Source: Nautilus pompilius
Lineage: Eukaryota > Mollusca > Cephalopoda > Nautilida > Nautilidae
Direction: 5' to 3'
Length of the DNA: 64,000 nucleotides
Assembly: GCA_018389105.1 (NCBI GenBank)
Contig: JACATO010000611.1
Location: 434,001 to 498,000 of the forward strand
Positions 44,642-56,779 of the stretch are shown here, one piece after another; the stretch's first letter is position 1; each line of letters opens with the position of its first letter. The notes under the pieces were generated by a model. The model was not told where the DNA came from. It did no database searches and was given only the letters and a program-made list of their open reading frames with translations. The translations under genes were made by a program, and so were the position numbers.

Positions 44642-45742
44642 CATAAGTCATTCAGAATGCTTTGAATGAAATATCTATTGATAATCAAAACTGAAAAGCC
44701 ACTCATCAGAACATAACAGTTAGAATAAGGCTTGAAATTGTCAATCTTGAAACTGGAGTTATGAACGTTGTATGTATGTCAATCTTTGAAGAATCAATGT
44801 CACTAGTACTCTACAGCGAGTGGAAATAGATCAGTTTTTATTCTGTACAACTCACTTATTGACTTTATCATACATGTCAGAAATGGCTTTCAAACCTTCA
44901 AAACTGAAGTTAAAATGCTTTCAAGTACTAAAGGGTACAAAGCAAAATCCCAACAGAGTAGGAGACTAGGAAAAGAATATTTAAGGAATTAGCAACTGTC
45001 CATCTAAAAACTAAGAAGGAAGCCACTTTAAACTGCATTTTACTACACAACATAGTATATTTATCTTTGTTTTCCCCCTATATATTTTTGTGGACTATAG
45101 GAGACCTACAGTTATTGAACAAATGTTTATATATATATATATATAGGTATTGGATACCAGTCAACATATGGTGTTCTTGTTCATATACTGTTGTATTTTC
45201 ATTTAATAAATCAGGAAAGGTGATTATCAAAATCTGCTATGAGATTAGAATGAGGCGTCCCAATTTTAGTTTGTCTGTCAGGTTTTGTCAGTCATTTAGT
45301 TTAGCACACTGCATGAAATACATCAAAATTTGGTATAATTGACCATTTATGATCAAAACCCCTTGCGTAATAACTTAAAACTGAAAATTGTTTTGAAAAT
45401 TGGTGGAGTGTGAGTAGGGAAGCTAATGTGTATTATGCACTGGCTATTTGTTATTTCTATCAGGGGCAGTGATGAGTTTATCTGGCTCTGCTAAAATATA
45501 ACCAAAATGTAATATTGTTGAGACTGTTTTTAAAACCTAGTCATCTATTAAAGATTTATAATTTAATATTTATGTGCAGAAATACTTAAAATCTGCAAAT
45601 AGCCTGCAACATTTTATGTCTGATTTAAACATTTTAACAAAACAATCTTTTTAGAATAGTCTAGGCCCTGTGTAAAATCAGTCAAGATTTAATATGGTCT
45701 ATTTGTTGCATATTATAATTATCCTAAAATATTTTCTTCCAG
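44642..45742. other. no gene seen; intron of downstream gene
   Basis: AT-rich, with a (TA)n run at about 45129-45145. It ends in the acceptor tract ttttcttccag before 45743. Confidence 0.45.
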
Positions 45743-45862
45743 GAGTTATCCACTAACATTATAGCCACAATTCATCACAAAATTGTATCTGATGGATTTA
45801 ATCTTGACTGTACTCAAGAAGAAAAACTTATTTATATTTGGAAGTTGTATCAGCAAGCTGTG
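45743..45862 (+). CDS. exon of an unidentified gene
   Basis: 120 nt between a good acceptor (tattttcttccag) and a good donor (GTG|gtaagt), phase 0 at both ends. Only one of the three frames is open. It encodes 40 residues: ELSTNIIATIHHKIVSDGFN then LDCTQEEKLIYIWKLYQQAV, a helical, non-repetitive sequence with balanced codon use. I do not recognise the family. Its phase matches the coiled-coil exon at 60108 and the candidate at 48412, so they may form one gene starting at the CpG-rich patch near 35.5 kb. This is inference from phase and orientation. Confidence 0.6.
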
Positions 45863-46940
45863 GTAAGTATCCAGTAATTTTTACTTAATAGAGAATCTTT
45901 TGTATTTTGATGGAAAATGTAATGTATAATATATTATTATTTGAATTGCAGTGAATGAATTTTTTTTTATAAAGGAGACCAAACGAACATTTTTTGTGTA
46001 TTTATTATAGGGATCACTCCAATGAGTTTTAGAATTCGGTATGATCCATAATTTTTTAACAAGACTACTTAGCAAGATATAAGGTTGTGCAGTGCTGACA
46101 TAAATACTTGGATCACTAACAACATTAACTTTTGTAAATGCCATAGGTACACCCATATTGTTGACAGTAATATATGAGGCAGTTCAGTTTGTTAAGCAGA
46201 AGCAAAAGATTTATAGCTACTTATATCCCTTCTGAATACTTGTGATCCTTTTTTTTAAAGGTTATTGCAAATATTTTCTGTTCTTCATTATTTGGATTTG
46301 CGGTGTTGTCTGGTTCGTTAATCATCAGCTGACACCTTTTTTGCATGAAAATGCTGCAGAGTTATTACAAATATAAACTGTAATCTGGTTGCATTTGAAT
46401 TAAGTATATCTCATTTGTTGTTAACGTTGTTGTAAGTAGTAGAATAATTGGATTTTTGTGTTAAATGTGTTTATTTCTTTCAAAACATTATTATTTCTAG
46501 CTAATTTTTTTCTAGATTCTAAAAGTAAACTAAATTGTTCAATTAACTGATTTGAATCTGAAGACAAAAATACAACTTTTGTATCTTCACCAAAACATGA
46601 CTGCCTCAGATTCTGTATTCTGAAATGTCTTAGATGGATCTTTTGTTGGACTCTTGATAATTCATATTTGTCTTAACTCAGGAGTAATATATTTGCTTGA
46701 TTTATTATTTTTTCTTGAACTTAGTTTTACTTTTTGAAGTACCATTGTTGTCATAAATACCTAAACTGTATATTAAAATTGTAACACATTTTCAATATCT
46801 TCTCTAAGAATATTTTCATCTGATTTTTGTTTTATTTAAAAGTTCTCACCAACCAGTAGTGGTATTAATTTATAGTTATCATCAATATTTGTTGATTCTA
46901 AGAGTTGTAAGCAAATGCTGACTGATCATTCTCACTTAAG

Positions 46941-47027
46941 AATCTGCAGCAGCTGAAGGATTACTGTCAGCTCTTGGAGCAACTGAAGTTATTGAAGATA
47001 TGAATGATTCTTTTATTTGTGTTAAAG
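46941..47027 (+). CDS. candidate exon, uncertain
   Basis: 87 nt after cacttaag and before a GTACTA donor, open in one frame that needs phase 1 at both ends: SAAAEGLLSALGATEVIEDM then NDSFICVK. The composition looks coding. Three in-frame AG acceptors lie close together (46939-46940, 46948-46949 and 46951-46952). It is out of phase with the exons at 45743 and 60108, so it would need further exons around it or belongs to another transcript. Confidence 0.35.
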
Positions 47028-49409
47028 GTACTACCTCTAGATTTTGAGTTGCCACTGGTAGCTGTTTATTTGTATTTATAATCAGCTGAAATAATTTAGT
47101 ATAAATATCTTGCTTGCTTGCTTGCTTTTTTTTAAATTAAGAACTGTTTCTTTAATTTTTCTAGATGAGATTAAATTCTTTTTTATCTCTTTGTTTTTTT
47201 TATTTTATAACACATTATTGAATATGTAAAAAAAAATCATTAATGTTGAACAATATCATTAGGTTGGATTAAGAATTAATTGAACTTTGATCAGTATCTC
47301 TTTTTATATTTATTAGATAATTTGATTATAACTGGCAAATTCATTTTTTGATTTCCCAGCATTTGTTTTACAAAATTTTAACTTATCAGATTTAGTCTCT
47401 ACTTACCAAGTCATCAGAAATATGTTGGAGATTTTTTATTAGCAAATGGTTGAATCACCTCTGATGGTGGTTCCGAGAAGTTTGTGATAGTTTTGGGAAA
47501 TATAAAAAGTATCTGTATTATTATGTCTACCTCTGATATAAAAAGATTGGGGTTTGTTTGATCTTTTTTTGCACATAAAGTAATAAAAAAAATGAACAGA
47601 TCTTAAATTTTGAATCAGTCTCTTTTGGATTGGGAATATCATTTGGGTTTTCAAAGTAATATTTCCTGGGTATAAATTTGTAACTCTTTAATGCATTTCC
47701 ATTTTTAGAAATACTAACTTTTGTAGTTTATTAAGCTTGTTATAAAATCTACTTTTTATTATTTGACATTCAGGTTGATGCAGAAATTTTCCAAAAACAT
47801 AATTCAGAATAATTTAAGAACCCTACATCTAATAACTACATCACTTCCTCCTCACTTTTAGGTAATAGGAAACGATGGTCTTTACCATTTTTATTTCCCA
47901 TTAAGTTTTAGATTCATTTGTTTTAAGTATTTAAATCTAAAATGTACTGTGTAAAATGTAAAACACAAACTAATACAATAATAAAAAAAAACAAGTTATT
48001 AGTAAGGTGGGAAAAATAAAAGTGTTTTTGTCTCAGGATTGTAACTTTTTTCTCAAAATTAAGATGACTATTTTTATATGAAGTGGTTCATGAATAAGAA
48101 GTGATGATGAAGAAATTACTTATGCAAACTAGTTAGATATTAAAAAGATTAAAATGTAGAATGTTTTAAAAATAGGATCTGTGTCACTGGAGCATCAGAC
48201 TACCTATGCTCTGGTGCAAAATGTATTATGTATTAATACTTTACTGATATACACCCCATATTTTAATTTGCAAATGATCAAACTAGATTTTGAGTTAATT
48301 TGTCAATGTTATTGAATAATCTTTATATTGTATACAGTTTAGCACATATTACCTATCATGGAGATTTAATGATATTCTCTGGTCTGCTTTGATTTTATTT
48401 TATTTTTTTAGGAAGGTAATTTGCCAAATTGTAAACCTTTCATAGATATCACATTAAAAATCAAGGTAGAATTATAGTAAGGCTACTATTAGTCACTGAT
48501 CTCCAGCAGTGCTTGAAGTCAACAAAACAGCTTGATTTTATTGTGATCCTGACAAATCAGTGAGCAGTTTGGAAATAAAGAAAAAGTATTCAGTTTAAGT
48601 CCAGATCTTTTTTGGTGTGTCACTAAAAACAATTTATAAATATTTTCTTTATTTATCTTCTTTTTTTTAAGTCAAGTTCAATTATTGGCCTTAAAGAAAT
48701 GTTTAGCTGGTATTTTTCTTACAGTATATATTAAACTATTCAACTGGCTTTCTGGATAGATAACTGGAAAATTAATTTTATTCTTTATATTTTTAGATTG
48801 TTCTGCTTTCCTATACATTGATTTTGTTGGAATCAATGTCTAATGTTTAAGTTTTTTGTTAATTATTGCACCATTGTTTGCAAAATTCTAGCTAATCTTT
48901 ACCTGTCCATTTTTTGTAGCAGTTTCTTTCATCCACAATTTTTCATGTTATAAAATGATTACTGCAATTTAATTCATGCTATGTACAATTTGAAAATAAT
49001 GGCCTTTGGTTTCCCAGTCAGTTCCATTCTCTTTATTATCAATTCCCTTCATACCCCAAAAATAATACCTATTTTAAAGTCAGACATATCTGTTCCTTTC
49101 CTCACCCTGGCAATGAGTAGAGCACACATTTATTTCTATCTGCTAATCAAGCTGATTAACATATATTTCCATAATTTGCATCAATAACTTTTGGAGCACA
49201 CTATTCACAAAAAGGTAATGGGTGTTTGTTTATATATATATACTTTGGCTTCAGTATATTATACAAATATCTTTGGAATAAGTTTAATATTTAATAGTCA
49301 TTTAGACTTTGCAAGCAGCTATGTACAAAGATGTTACTTTGTTGATTTTTTAGTACACTGTGTATTGTGCAGTCATTTGCTCTAATTTTTGTAAACTCAT
49401 GAATATATA
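47028..49409. other. AT-rich intronic sequence
   Basis: Apart from the candidate exon at 48412-48465, no gene is seen. A short (GCTT)n run lies near 47111-47127. Confidence 0.4.
48412..48465 (+). CDS. candidate exon of the unidentified gene
   Basis: 54 nt after a strong pyrimidine tract (ttttatttttttag) and before AAG|gtagaa. Phase 0 at both ends is the only open frame: EGNLPNCKPFIDITLKIK. It fits between the exons at 45743 and 60108 without changing phase. Short, so chance is possible. Confidence 0.4.
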
Positions 49410-51682
49410 CTGTAAAATGTCATATATATTATATGCTATCTTATATAATATGTGCCCCAATTTTGATCTGTAAAACCCCCCCAAAACATAATTCCCATTA
49501 TAATTTAGCTCATATTTTAGGCGCCATCAGATTGGGCCAACCTGAAGGAGAACAGGTACTATACAACAGACAAATGGCCATCTTTCCTTTAGTGGGGCCA
49601 TCTGGAATAAACTAAATGTAGAGATATTTCATGGGACATACATAATAGTTTCACCAAAATCCGAAAAATTCACTAACTCATCTGCAGTAATGATGACATG
49701 GTAAACCAAGTCACCAGAATGCACAAATCAGGTTTTCATGAATACCTGATGTACTTTGCCATTGTGTTCAAAGGTTTTCATGAAAAAATTCCATTTCAAT
49801 TACTATATCACCCTCATTTATTACGCCACCTCACCTATTACACCATGGCATAGTGACTGAGGTATTACGGTAACATGTATATAAACTCTGCACGGGGATA
49901 ATCTTCACTCAGTTCCTGTTTCTACATACTGTTACACACAACCATGCCGCCAACATGACGTATGATCTACACTGTTGCAGATAAACTCCAAATGATCATC
50001 TATGCAGTAGAACATGGCAACAGAGCTGCAGCCTGAAGATTCGGAGTGAACAAGGCCAACATCAGGTCCTGGCGATGTTCTCAGGAGAAGATTGAAGCCA
50101 TGCCATGTTTAAAATGTGCTGATCAGGGCAAGGTGCAGCCTATCCCAAGCTTGAGAAGGAGGTACTTTATTTTGTCACTGAAAGGCACATGCAGGGTGCA
50201 TGGGTTTCCACCACAGAGATATTCTTGCATGCATTTTCTGTCTACAAAACTCAAAAAATTTAATTTATGCCTGACTTTAAGGCATTTCAGAAATGGTGTG
50301 CACACTTTATGGCTCACAACCAACTGAGCATACGTTGACAGACCACCATCACCCAGAAGCTGCCTGATGATTACATAGATCAGCTGTTGAGGTACCAACA
50401 GTTCATCATCAAACTGAGAAAACAACATGACTACCCCCTGAGTCACATAGGGAATGCCAATCAGATGCCCATGACATTTGACCATCCCTACAACAGCACA
50501 GTGGCCCCCATCAGATTGAAAACCATCACCATGAAGACGACTGGCCATGAGGAGACCCGCTTCACAGTCATGCTGAGGCTGATGGAAGTAAACACCTACC
50601 ATGCATCATCTTAAAGAGGAAGATCATGCCAAAGAACCAGTACCCTAGAGGTGTCCACATCCAGGTCCATGCCAAGGCATGGATGGATGAAGCCCTCACA
50701 CTAGACTGGGTGAACAATGTGTGGGGCAAACAGGGTATGCTGCACCACAAGCTCCTGTCACTGGATGCCTTCAGATGCCACCACATGGAGTCCATGAAGC
50801 CTCACCATGATCCCTGGGGGTATGATATCCATGCTGAAGGTCATGGATGTAGCTTGCAACAACCCAGTCAAGCATGGGATCCAGCAAAGGTGGAATACAT
50901 GGATGATGGAGGGTGAACACACCTTCACCCCCACTGGTTGCATGCACCAACCTGACATGCACATCATTGCCACCTGGATCAGAGATGCCTGGGAAGAAGT
51001 CGACCTCGAGGCCATCAAGAAGGGCTTCCTCAAGTGCTGCCTGTTCAATGCCATGGATGGAACTGAAGATGACATCCTGTGTATGGTCTGAGCCGAGGGA
51101 TGATGAGGCAGTAGAAGCATCAGAGGGTGACAACGATATCTACTATAACACAACTGCTACCATGACTGATGAACAGTTCTTGCAGTGGAGTGAAGAAGAC
51201 AGTGGGGATGAGTTTGATGGGTTTTAATCTAGATCTACATCATATCAGTGCATGCCACTTATCCTGTATTATATTATCAATTTCATTGAAATTTAATAAA
51301 ATTGTGAAAAAAATATTACTTGAGTTTTTGTTTTTGTGGTTAAATTTTACTCAGAGTTTTAGTATGAACTGAACTCCTTGTTCTGTTTCTACCCATTTCA
51401 TTGCTAATATCAATGATATTCAACCCAGTGATACTCAATACTCATATCCCCTAAAACACATGAAACAAGACACAAACAACTATCTTTTATTGATATTCAG
51501 TCAAATTTCCACGTGGGATTTTCTAATGTATACGTATGTATTGTTGCTTGCTCATCTGTCACCGGCGATAGCCCTAGCAGTCTGGAAAAAAAAGTCTGTC
51601 ATATCTGATATCCTGTACGCATCCAATTTTTAAAGGGTAAACTTTCTTTAAAAAACTGCGTATAATACACGGCACTTTACAG
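49410..51682 (+). mobile_element. pogo-superfamily element with psq-type N-terminus
   Basis: Inverted ends: CTGTAAAATGTCATATATAT at the left and, on the other strand, CTGTAAAGTGCCGTGTATTA at the right, with TA at 49408-49409 and 51683-51684. 2.27 kb with one transposase on the + strand. Confidence 0.88.
49944..51227 (+). pseudogene. pogo-type transposase (POGK-like), degenerate
   Basis: The N-terminal DNA-binding helix segment reads ADKLQMIIYAVEHGNRAAA then a stop (probably from CGA to TGA), RFGVNKANIRSWR, as in psq/Brinker-type domains. A CENP-B-type part and QKLPDDYIDQLLRYQQFIIK follow. The first catalytic site is IGNANQMPM where the family has IGNMDETP, so Asp is Asn (codon 50459-50461). 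The second Asp (LLSLDAFRCH) and the third (IPGGMISMLKVMDVACNN) are kept, in different frames. The end contains HTFTPTGCMHQPD, NAMDGTEDDIL and an acidic tail ending SGDEFDGF. It resembles the transposon that gave rise to vertebrate POGK. Non-functional. Confidence 0.87.
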
Positions 51683-51754
51683 TAGCTTTTTTATTTTTGT
51701 TTTTCTGGTGGTTCATTTATTTGCCTAAAAATATAAGCATGATGTTTATTAATA

Positions 51755-53998
51755 CAGTGAAACCTCTAAAATTCAGAATTCTAAAGTTTGGAAAACTCTA
51801 AATTTTGAACCAGTTGTGGCCTCAAGATCTTGATTCTGAAATTTGTAGATTTGGATCATTTGTGAGTTTTGGAGTATACCAGTGTAGTTTAGAATCTTAA
51901 CACTCTCGAGTCTGGGTGTTGTCAGCACTTGCCTCGGTGGCCATCTTGTATGTTTTGATCCTACCTCCATATAGCATCAAGCTCTTGAGAAATTCTCCTT
52001 TATATTTTGCCATTTTTATCACCTCCCACTCAGAAGAAAGCAGTTGAAGAGGCCACAAAGAAGGTCAGTGGTAAAAAAAACGTAAGCAGAAATATTTTAC
52101 CATAAGTAAAAAGATTGAAATATTGAAGAAGGGAATGTTGGTGCACTGTTTTTGTGGTTGGAAATTCCACCATTTATGACATAAAGAAGCAAAGTGAAAA
52201 AAATTTTTTCTATGCTGAGAGTGACACGAACAAAGGCGTTGATGTGCATAAGACACTACATCAGGCATATTCGGTGGATCATGATGAGGTGTTGTACAAA
52301 TGGTTTTTGGCTTGCCATAGTGAAAATATTACTCTGTCTGGCCCAGTGATTATTGCACAAACTAAATTTTACCATGAAGCAATCAACTTGAGTAAGAATG
52401 TTTATATTCACAAGGTTGGTTATAAAAATTCAAGAGTAGACATGATATCTGTATGTTAATAGCTCATGATGAGAAACTATGAAGCAGCAGCGAGTTATGT
52501 TACTGATTTTACTAAGTTGGTGAATGATGAAGGGCTTAGTCAAGAACAAATCTACAATGCAGATGAGATTGATGTGTATTGGAAGTGTTTACCCTTGAAC
52601 ACTTGTTGTTGCACATGAAAATAAGGTGGAGGATGTCAAAGATGATAAAGACAGGTTTATGGTCCTTACTTGTGGAAATGTGGCGATCACACACAAATGT
52701 AAGTTAACTCATAATTGGGAAGAGTGCAAACCTCATGTTCTTAAATAAGTTAGCTTCCTTCCTGTGATCTACAAGGCTAACAAACAGGCTTAGGTCACTC
52801 AAGAAATAACCTTAAAATGGTTTAAACATAATTTTGTACTTGAAGCTCTTATGCCAATTTTTGTAACTGCCTGCTGATTGTAAAATTGTCCTGCTCAGCA
52901 CATACACCTGTTGAAAAGATGGATGCAGATAATGTTTTTCCCGCATACTTCCCTCCCAACTGTACTCCATTAATTAAACTTATGAATCAGGATGTTATCA
53001 GATCTCCTAAGATTAAATATAAGAAAGGTTTTATGTGCCATCTTGTTAATTGCTGTTCTATCAATGGATGGATAGAGAAATTCAAAAAAAACAGTTTACT
53101 ATCAAAGATGCACTGTGGTGTTTGTATGCGAGTAGCGTGAACAGTGATTTGATAAAGGACTTGAATGAAAACGATGTTATGACATGGCTTAATTTCAACC
53201 AGGATGCACCAGTTGTTGGGCAACTCACAGGGTGATAAACCCTAAAGAACTTGTATATGAGGATAATGAAGATGGTGAGCCTCAAGAAGAGAAAATTTAA
53301 TTGGAGGGAATTTAGTTTAGTTCTCACTTTATAACATTTCTTCAACAAAGAAGTTTTTTTATGGAACATGAGGTAATGCAACTTCACATGCTGCAAGATA
53401 AAATTTTAAAGGAGAAATCTAAACACACGAAGCAAGCAACATTACATGAAATATGTGATAAAGTTAACAATAAAAAACTAATTAAAATAGAAAATGGTGT
53501 TATTTTATTTGATTAAACAATAAGAAATATATCATTTTAATTTTTTTAACTTTTTACTTCAGGTGCTCTCTTATCAGGTTTGGCCTTTGTTCATCTTTGT
53601 TTTTTATCATGTGATCATTGAGATATCTTAATATCATTTCCTGCACTGGCTGAGCAGCATAAGATAAGTGGTATAGCTTCTGTTTCAATAACAGATACAC
53701 AGCACAAATGTAATTTTCTAAGTGATTTTTTTTTTTTACAAATTGTATTTTTTTTTAGCAGGGAAAAAATCTATTATTTAAATAAATCAAATACCTTTAT
53801 TTTTTGCTTTTGCTTGTTGTATTTTTAATATTTTTCAGTTGGGTTTACTGTATTTCTTTACTTCCTCTGTTTATTCAAAATATTAAGTTTTCTCTGTTAT
53901 ATAGTTACTTATATATTGTATACATAATTTCTGTGTTTTTGTTCCAAAATTCGGAAAGGCTCAGGTCCCAATCAATCCAAATTTCAGAGGTCTGACTG
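51755..53998 (+). mobile_element. jerky-type Tigger DNA transposon
   Basis: The left end begins CAGTGAAACCTCTAAAATTC after TA (51753-51754); the right end, on the other strand, begins CAGTCAGACCTCTGAAATTT with TA at 53999-54000. 2.24 kb. It contains a decayed transposase on the + strand. Confidence 0.9.
52030..53520 (+). pseudogene. jerky/Tigger-type transposase, heavily degenerate
   Basis: The DNA-binding part reads STIYDIKKQSEKNFFYAES, VLYKWFLACHSENITLSGPV, close to the copy at 39-41 kb. The first catalytic site is readable as IYNADEIDVYW in another frame (near 52551-52582). The second site is damaged (LLIVKLSCSAH where the family has LxLDNxxAH). The third reads LIKLMNQDVI where the family has PMDQG, so Asp is Asn (codon 52985-52987). 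The last part (MEHEVMQLHMLQDKILKEK) ends near 53515. Many stops. Non-functional. Confidence 0.82.
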
Positions 53999-54000
53999 TA

Positions 54001-56366
54001 TAAACAGATGTACTATCAAATAAGCTATATGCAGTACACACCTATATAGATCATGACTACCACATTATATATGCTGTTTAGTGTAGATATCCATAAATCC
54101 AATAAAATATTGTTTTTTTAATTTTTACACTATTAGTTAAATGGAATAATGTGGTTTTATGTGTTAAGCAGTATTTTGTTTATTAAAAGAAAATGTATGT
54201 AGTACATAGTGTAGGGAGTTTAGTGTTGGTACCTGTATTCTTGGCTCAGTGATCAGCTTCAGGTAGCTGTTAACGGTTACCTGGATAAATAAGGTTTCTT
54301 GTTAGAATTTAAAAAAAAAAAACATTAAAAATGCAAAAAATAAATAAGGGTGTGGGTCGAATTACATGAAAGTTGCTTCGTGTGAAAGATTCTGACAGTC
54401 TAGAAAAGACCCTTGAAATGAATTAGGATTTTTTTTTTACATTTGACCGGCTTCAGAAAAATATTTTCTCTAAACAAATTGTTGATACATTATATAATAA
54501 TGGCAACCAGCATCTATGTGGTATAAAGTACAGGCACTTATAGCTTGTTGTTATAAAGATACCCTCTTGTTACATAGGTGCAGGGTACAGGTTGCTAAGG
54601 AGACTAGATTCCTTTGAACAGTAGTTTTTGATGGCAAACTAGGCCTTTCTTTCTGTAAATGTGTTTTCCTTTACCGTCAAGGTGGCACTGGTTCTTCTGC
54701 TCAGGTAAACATTACTAAAACCAACTAGTTTGTAAACTTTTTTGTTTTCTATATATAGTACTTTTTTGACTGGTAGAAAATAGTTATAAATCAATTACTG
54801 AATTAATTTTTATGAATAAATAGAGTAAGAAAAAACAAAAATATCAAAAACTTATTTTTATATTTGATTGTTTTGTTATGTGATGTTTATCCAGGTAACA
54901 ATGGCTATGTGGCTGTCTGACCAACAGGATAAGCCATGGGATATTTTAAGTAGATAAAGAGTGGAATAAAATATAACAAGGAAGATTTTACTGGTGACAA
55001 TAAAGTATAAATTCTAATAATATGAAATTGTTTGGGTTATATCCACCTGATAGGAGAGTTGCATCAGAATTAAAAGAAGCATTGTATATATATGTACAGT
55101 GTGATTTAAAAGACACTTCATATTTAAAAAACAAAAACCTATTCTAATATGCATATAAACTTCATGGTAGTGTCATTTGAATGATAATTTGTCATTTTCC
55201 TTGATCAGATGTTAAATCTTGACATGAACTCCTGAATAATCAACACTTTTTCAAACATGATACCACATTTTCAACAGAGCAAGAAAATTTTGTGGGATTA
55301 AAAGTCAACACCTGACATATCTTAGCCTTTAACTTTTCTAAATCATGCAGTTTTTCTGTTTTGTACTTTTAAATCACTAACTTTTTTCTAATATTTTTTA
55401 ACATTCATTGTACAGTAAAACAGTTTTAACTCTTTAATTTATAAACGACTTCAAAATAAATTTTACGGAATTTAGAATAAAGAATGAGAACTTATTAGTG
55501 TCATCTGGTACAAAGTACTAAAGATCTCAGAAAGTAGTTGCATATTTCCACTATTATTTTGTAAATTGATTAGCGTTTACTTTTGCCAAAACTTTGAGGT
55601 GAAGAAATTAAGCATTTTTAATTTAAGTGATTAATTACTGGCCTACAAAAAACTAGCTGTAATCACATGCTAAGTAAGAGTTTGTGTACAAGCTGAATCT
55701 TGTTCTGGTAGTAAGTATATACATTATTTTACTCACTTTCTACTTGTTTTTTGAGAGTTGTCTGAAATGTCCTGACTCTTATTTTATGTATTCATAGCTT
55801 ATATATTTTAATTGGAATCAACCACAATATTTCTACTCACTATAATACGCCAGGTGTGTTGGCATTTTGTAATTGTTTTGTTTATTTAATTTGTGTCTGT
55901 TGACCTACGAAATATTCTCCTTAATCTTCTCGTTCCTTTTTTTTAGGTATAAAATCTTTGAAAATATTGTAGATTTTAAATATTATATTACATATGCATT
56001 AGATATCGAGATAAGAGTATTAAACTGGTTTCCCTTTCCTTTTTTTTTCCTACAGTAGCTGTTGGCCATTTTAGACATTGTAATTTTTACACAAGGACTT
56101 TTTCATATGGAAAATGTTTTTGTCTGATTATTGCCTATTTTTATTGCTTTACAAATATGCTCAATAGTCACTTTACAGTTTATTCTTCTAAGCCTTTAAG
56201 AATTATTTTTTAAATTAGTGAACATTTGAATAGAAGACTCGTGATTGTTATGTTGTCCTAACATCTTGCTATGTCTCCATAACGTCAGTAGTGAATGTAA
56301 CTACTGTTTAAATTTCAGAAATGTCTTTCTATGTTAGGAGTGTTGTTTGCCCCTAACATTGTGTAA
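54001..56366. other. AT-rich intronic sequence, no gene seen
   Basis: A stretch at about 54180-54310 has SINE-like composition but no clear B box. Nothing else stands out. Confidence 0.4.
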
Positions 56367-56779
56367 CAAACTTGCCAACTCTCCCGATTTGGGCAAGATT
56401 CTCCTGAATTGGGACCTTTTTTAAAAATTGGTCATTTCTACCGATTTTAAGCATGTACACCAATTTTTTCTGGAAGTCTACCAATTTGCGTAACTATAAT
56501 TAACTTTTTCGTACACTCAAAATTTCCTGGTAAACGTCAATCAATCATTTGCTCTCTATAGCAAAACCAGTTGAGTATGTGATTCATACTGGAAATCGGG
56601 CTTCACTTTCTTCTTGGCCAATGGAAACCAATTATACAGATAAGATGACCAATCGTATTTATCATTCTAAACCAAGTGCGATTGTTCGTGTGATTACTCA
56701 AAATGGCTTCTTTGGCAACAGAAAAGTTTTAACTCTTATTTTCTGTCAAGATCAACTATTATCAACATCGTGACAATCA

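Noticed and set aside
47111..47127. (GCTT)n run as a regulatory site
   Set aside because: A plain short tandem repeat.
50123..51153. Several - strand frames of 95 to 159 codons
   Set aside because: Opposite-strand shadows of the pogo-type transposase, whose motifs read on the + strand.
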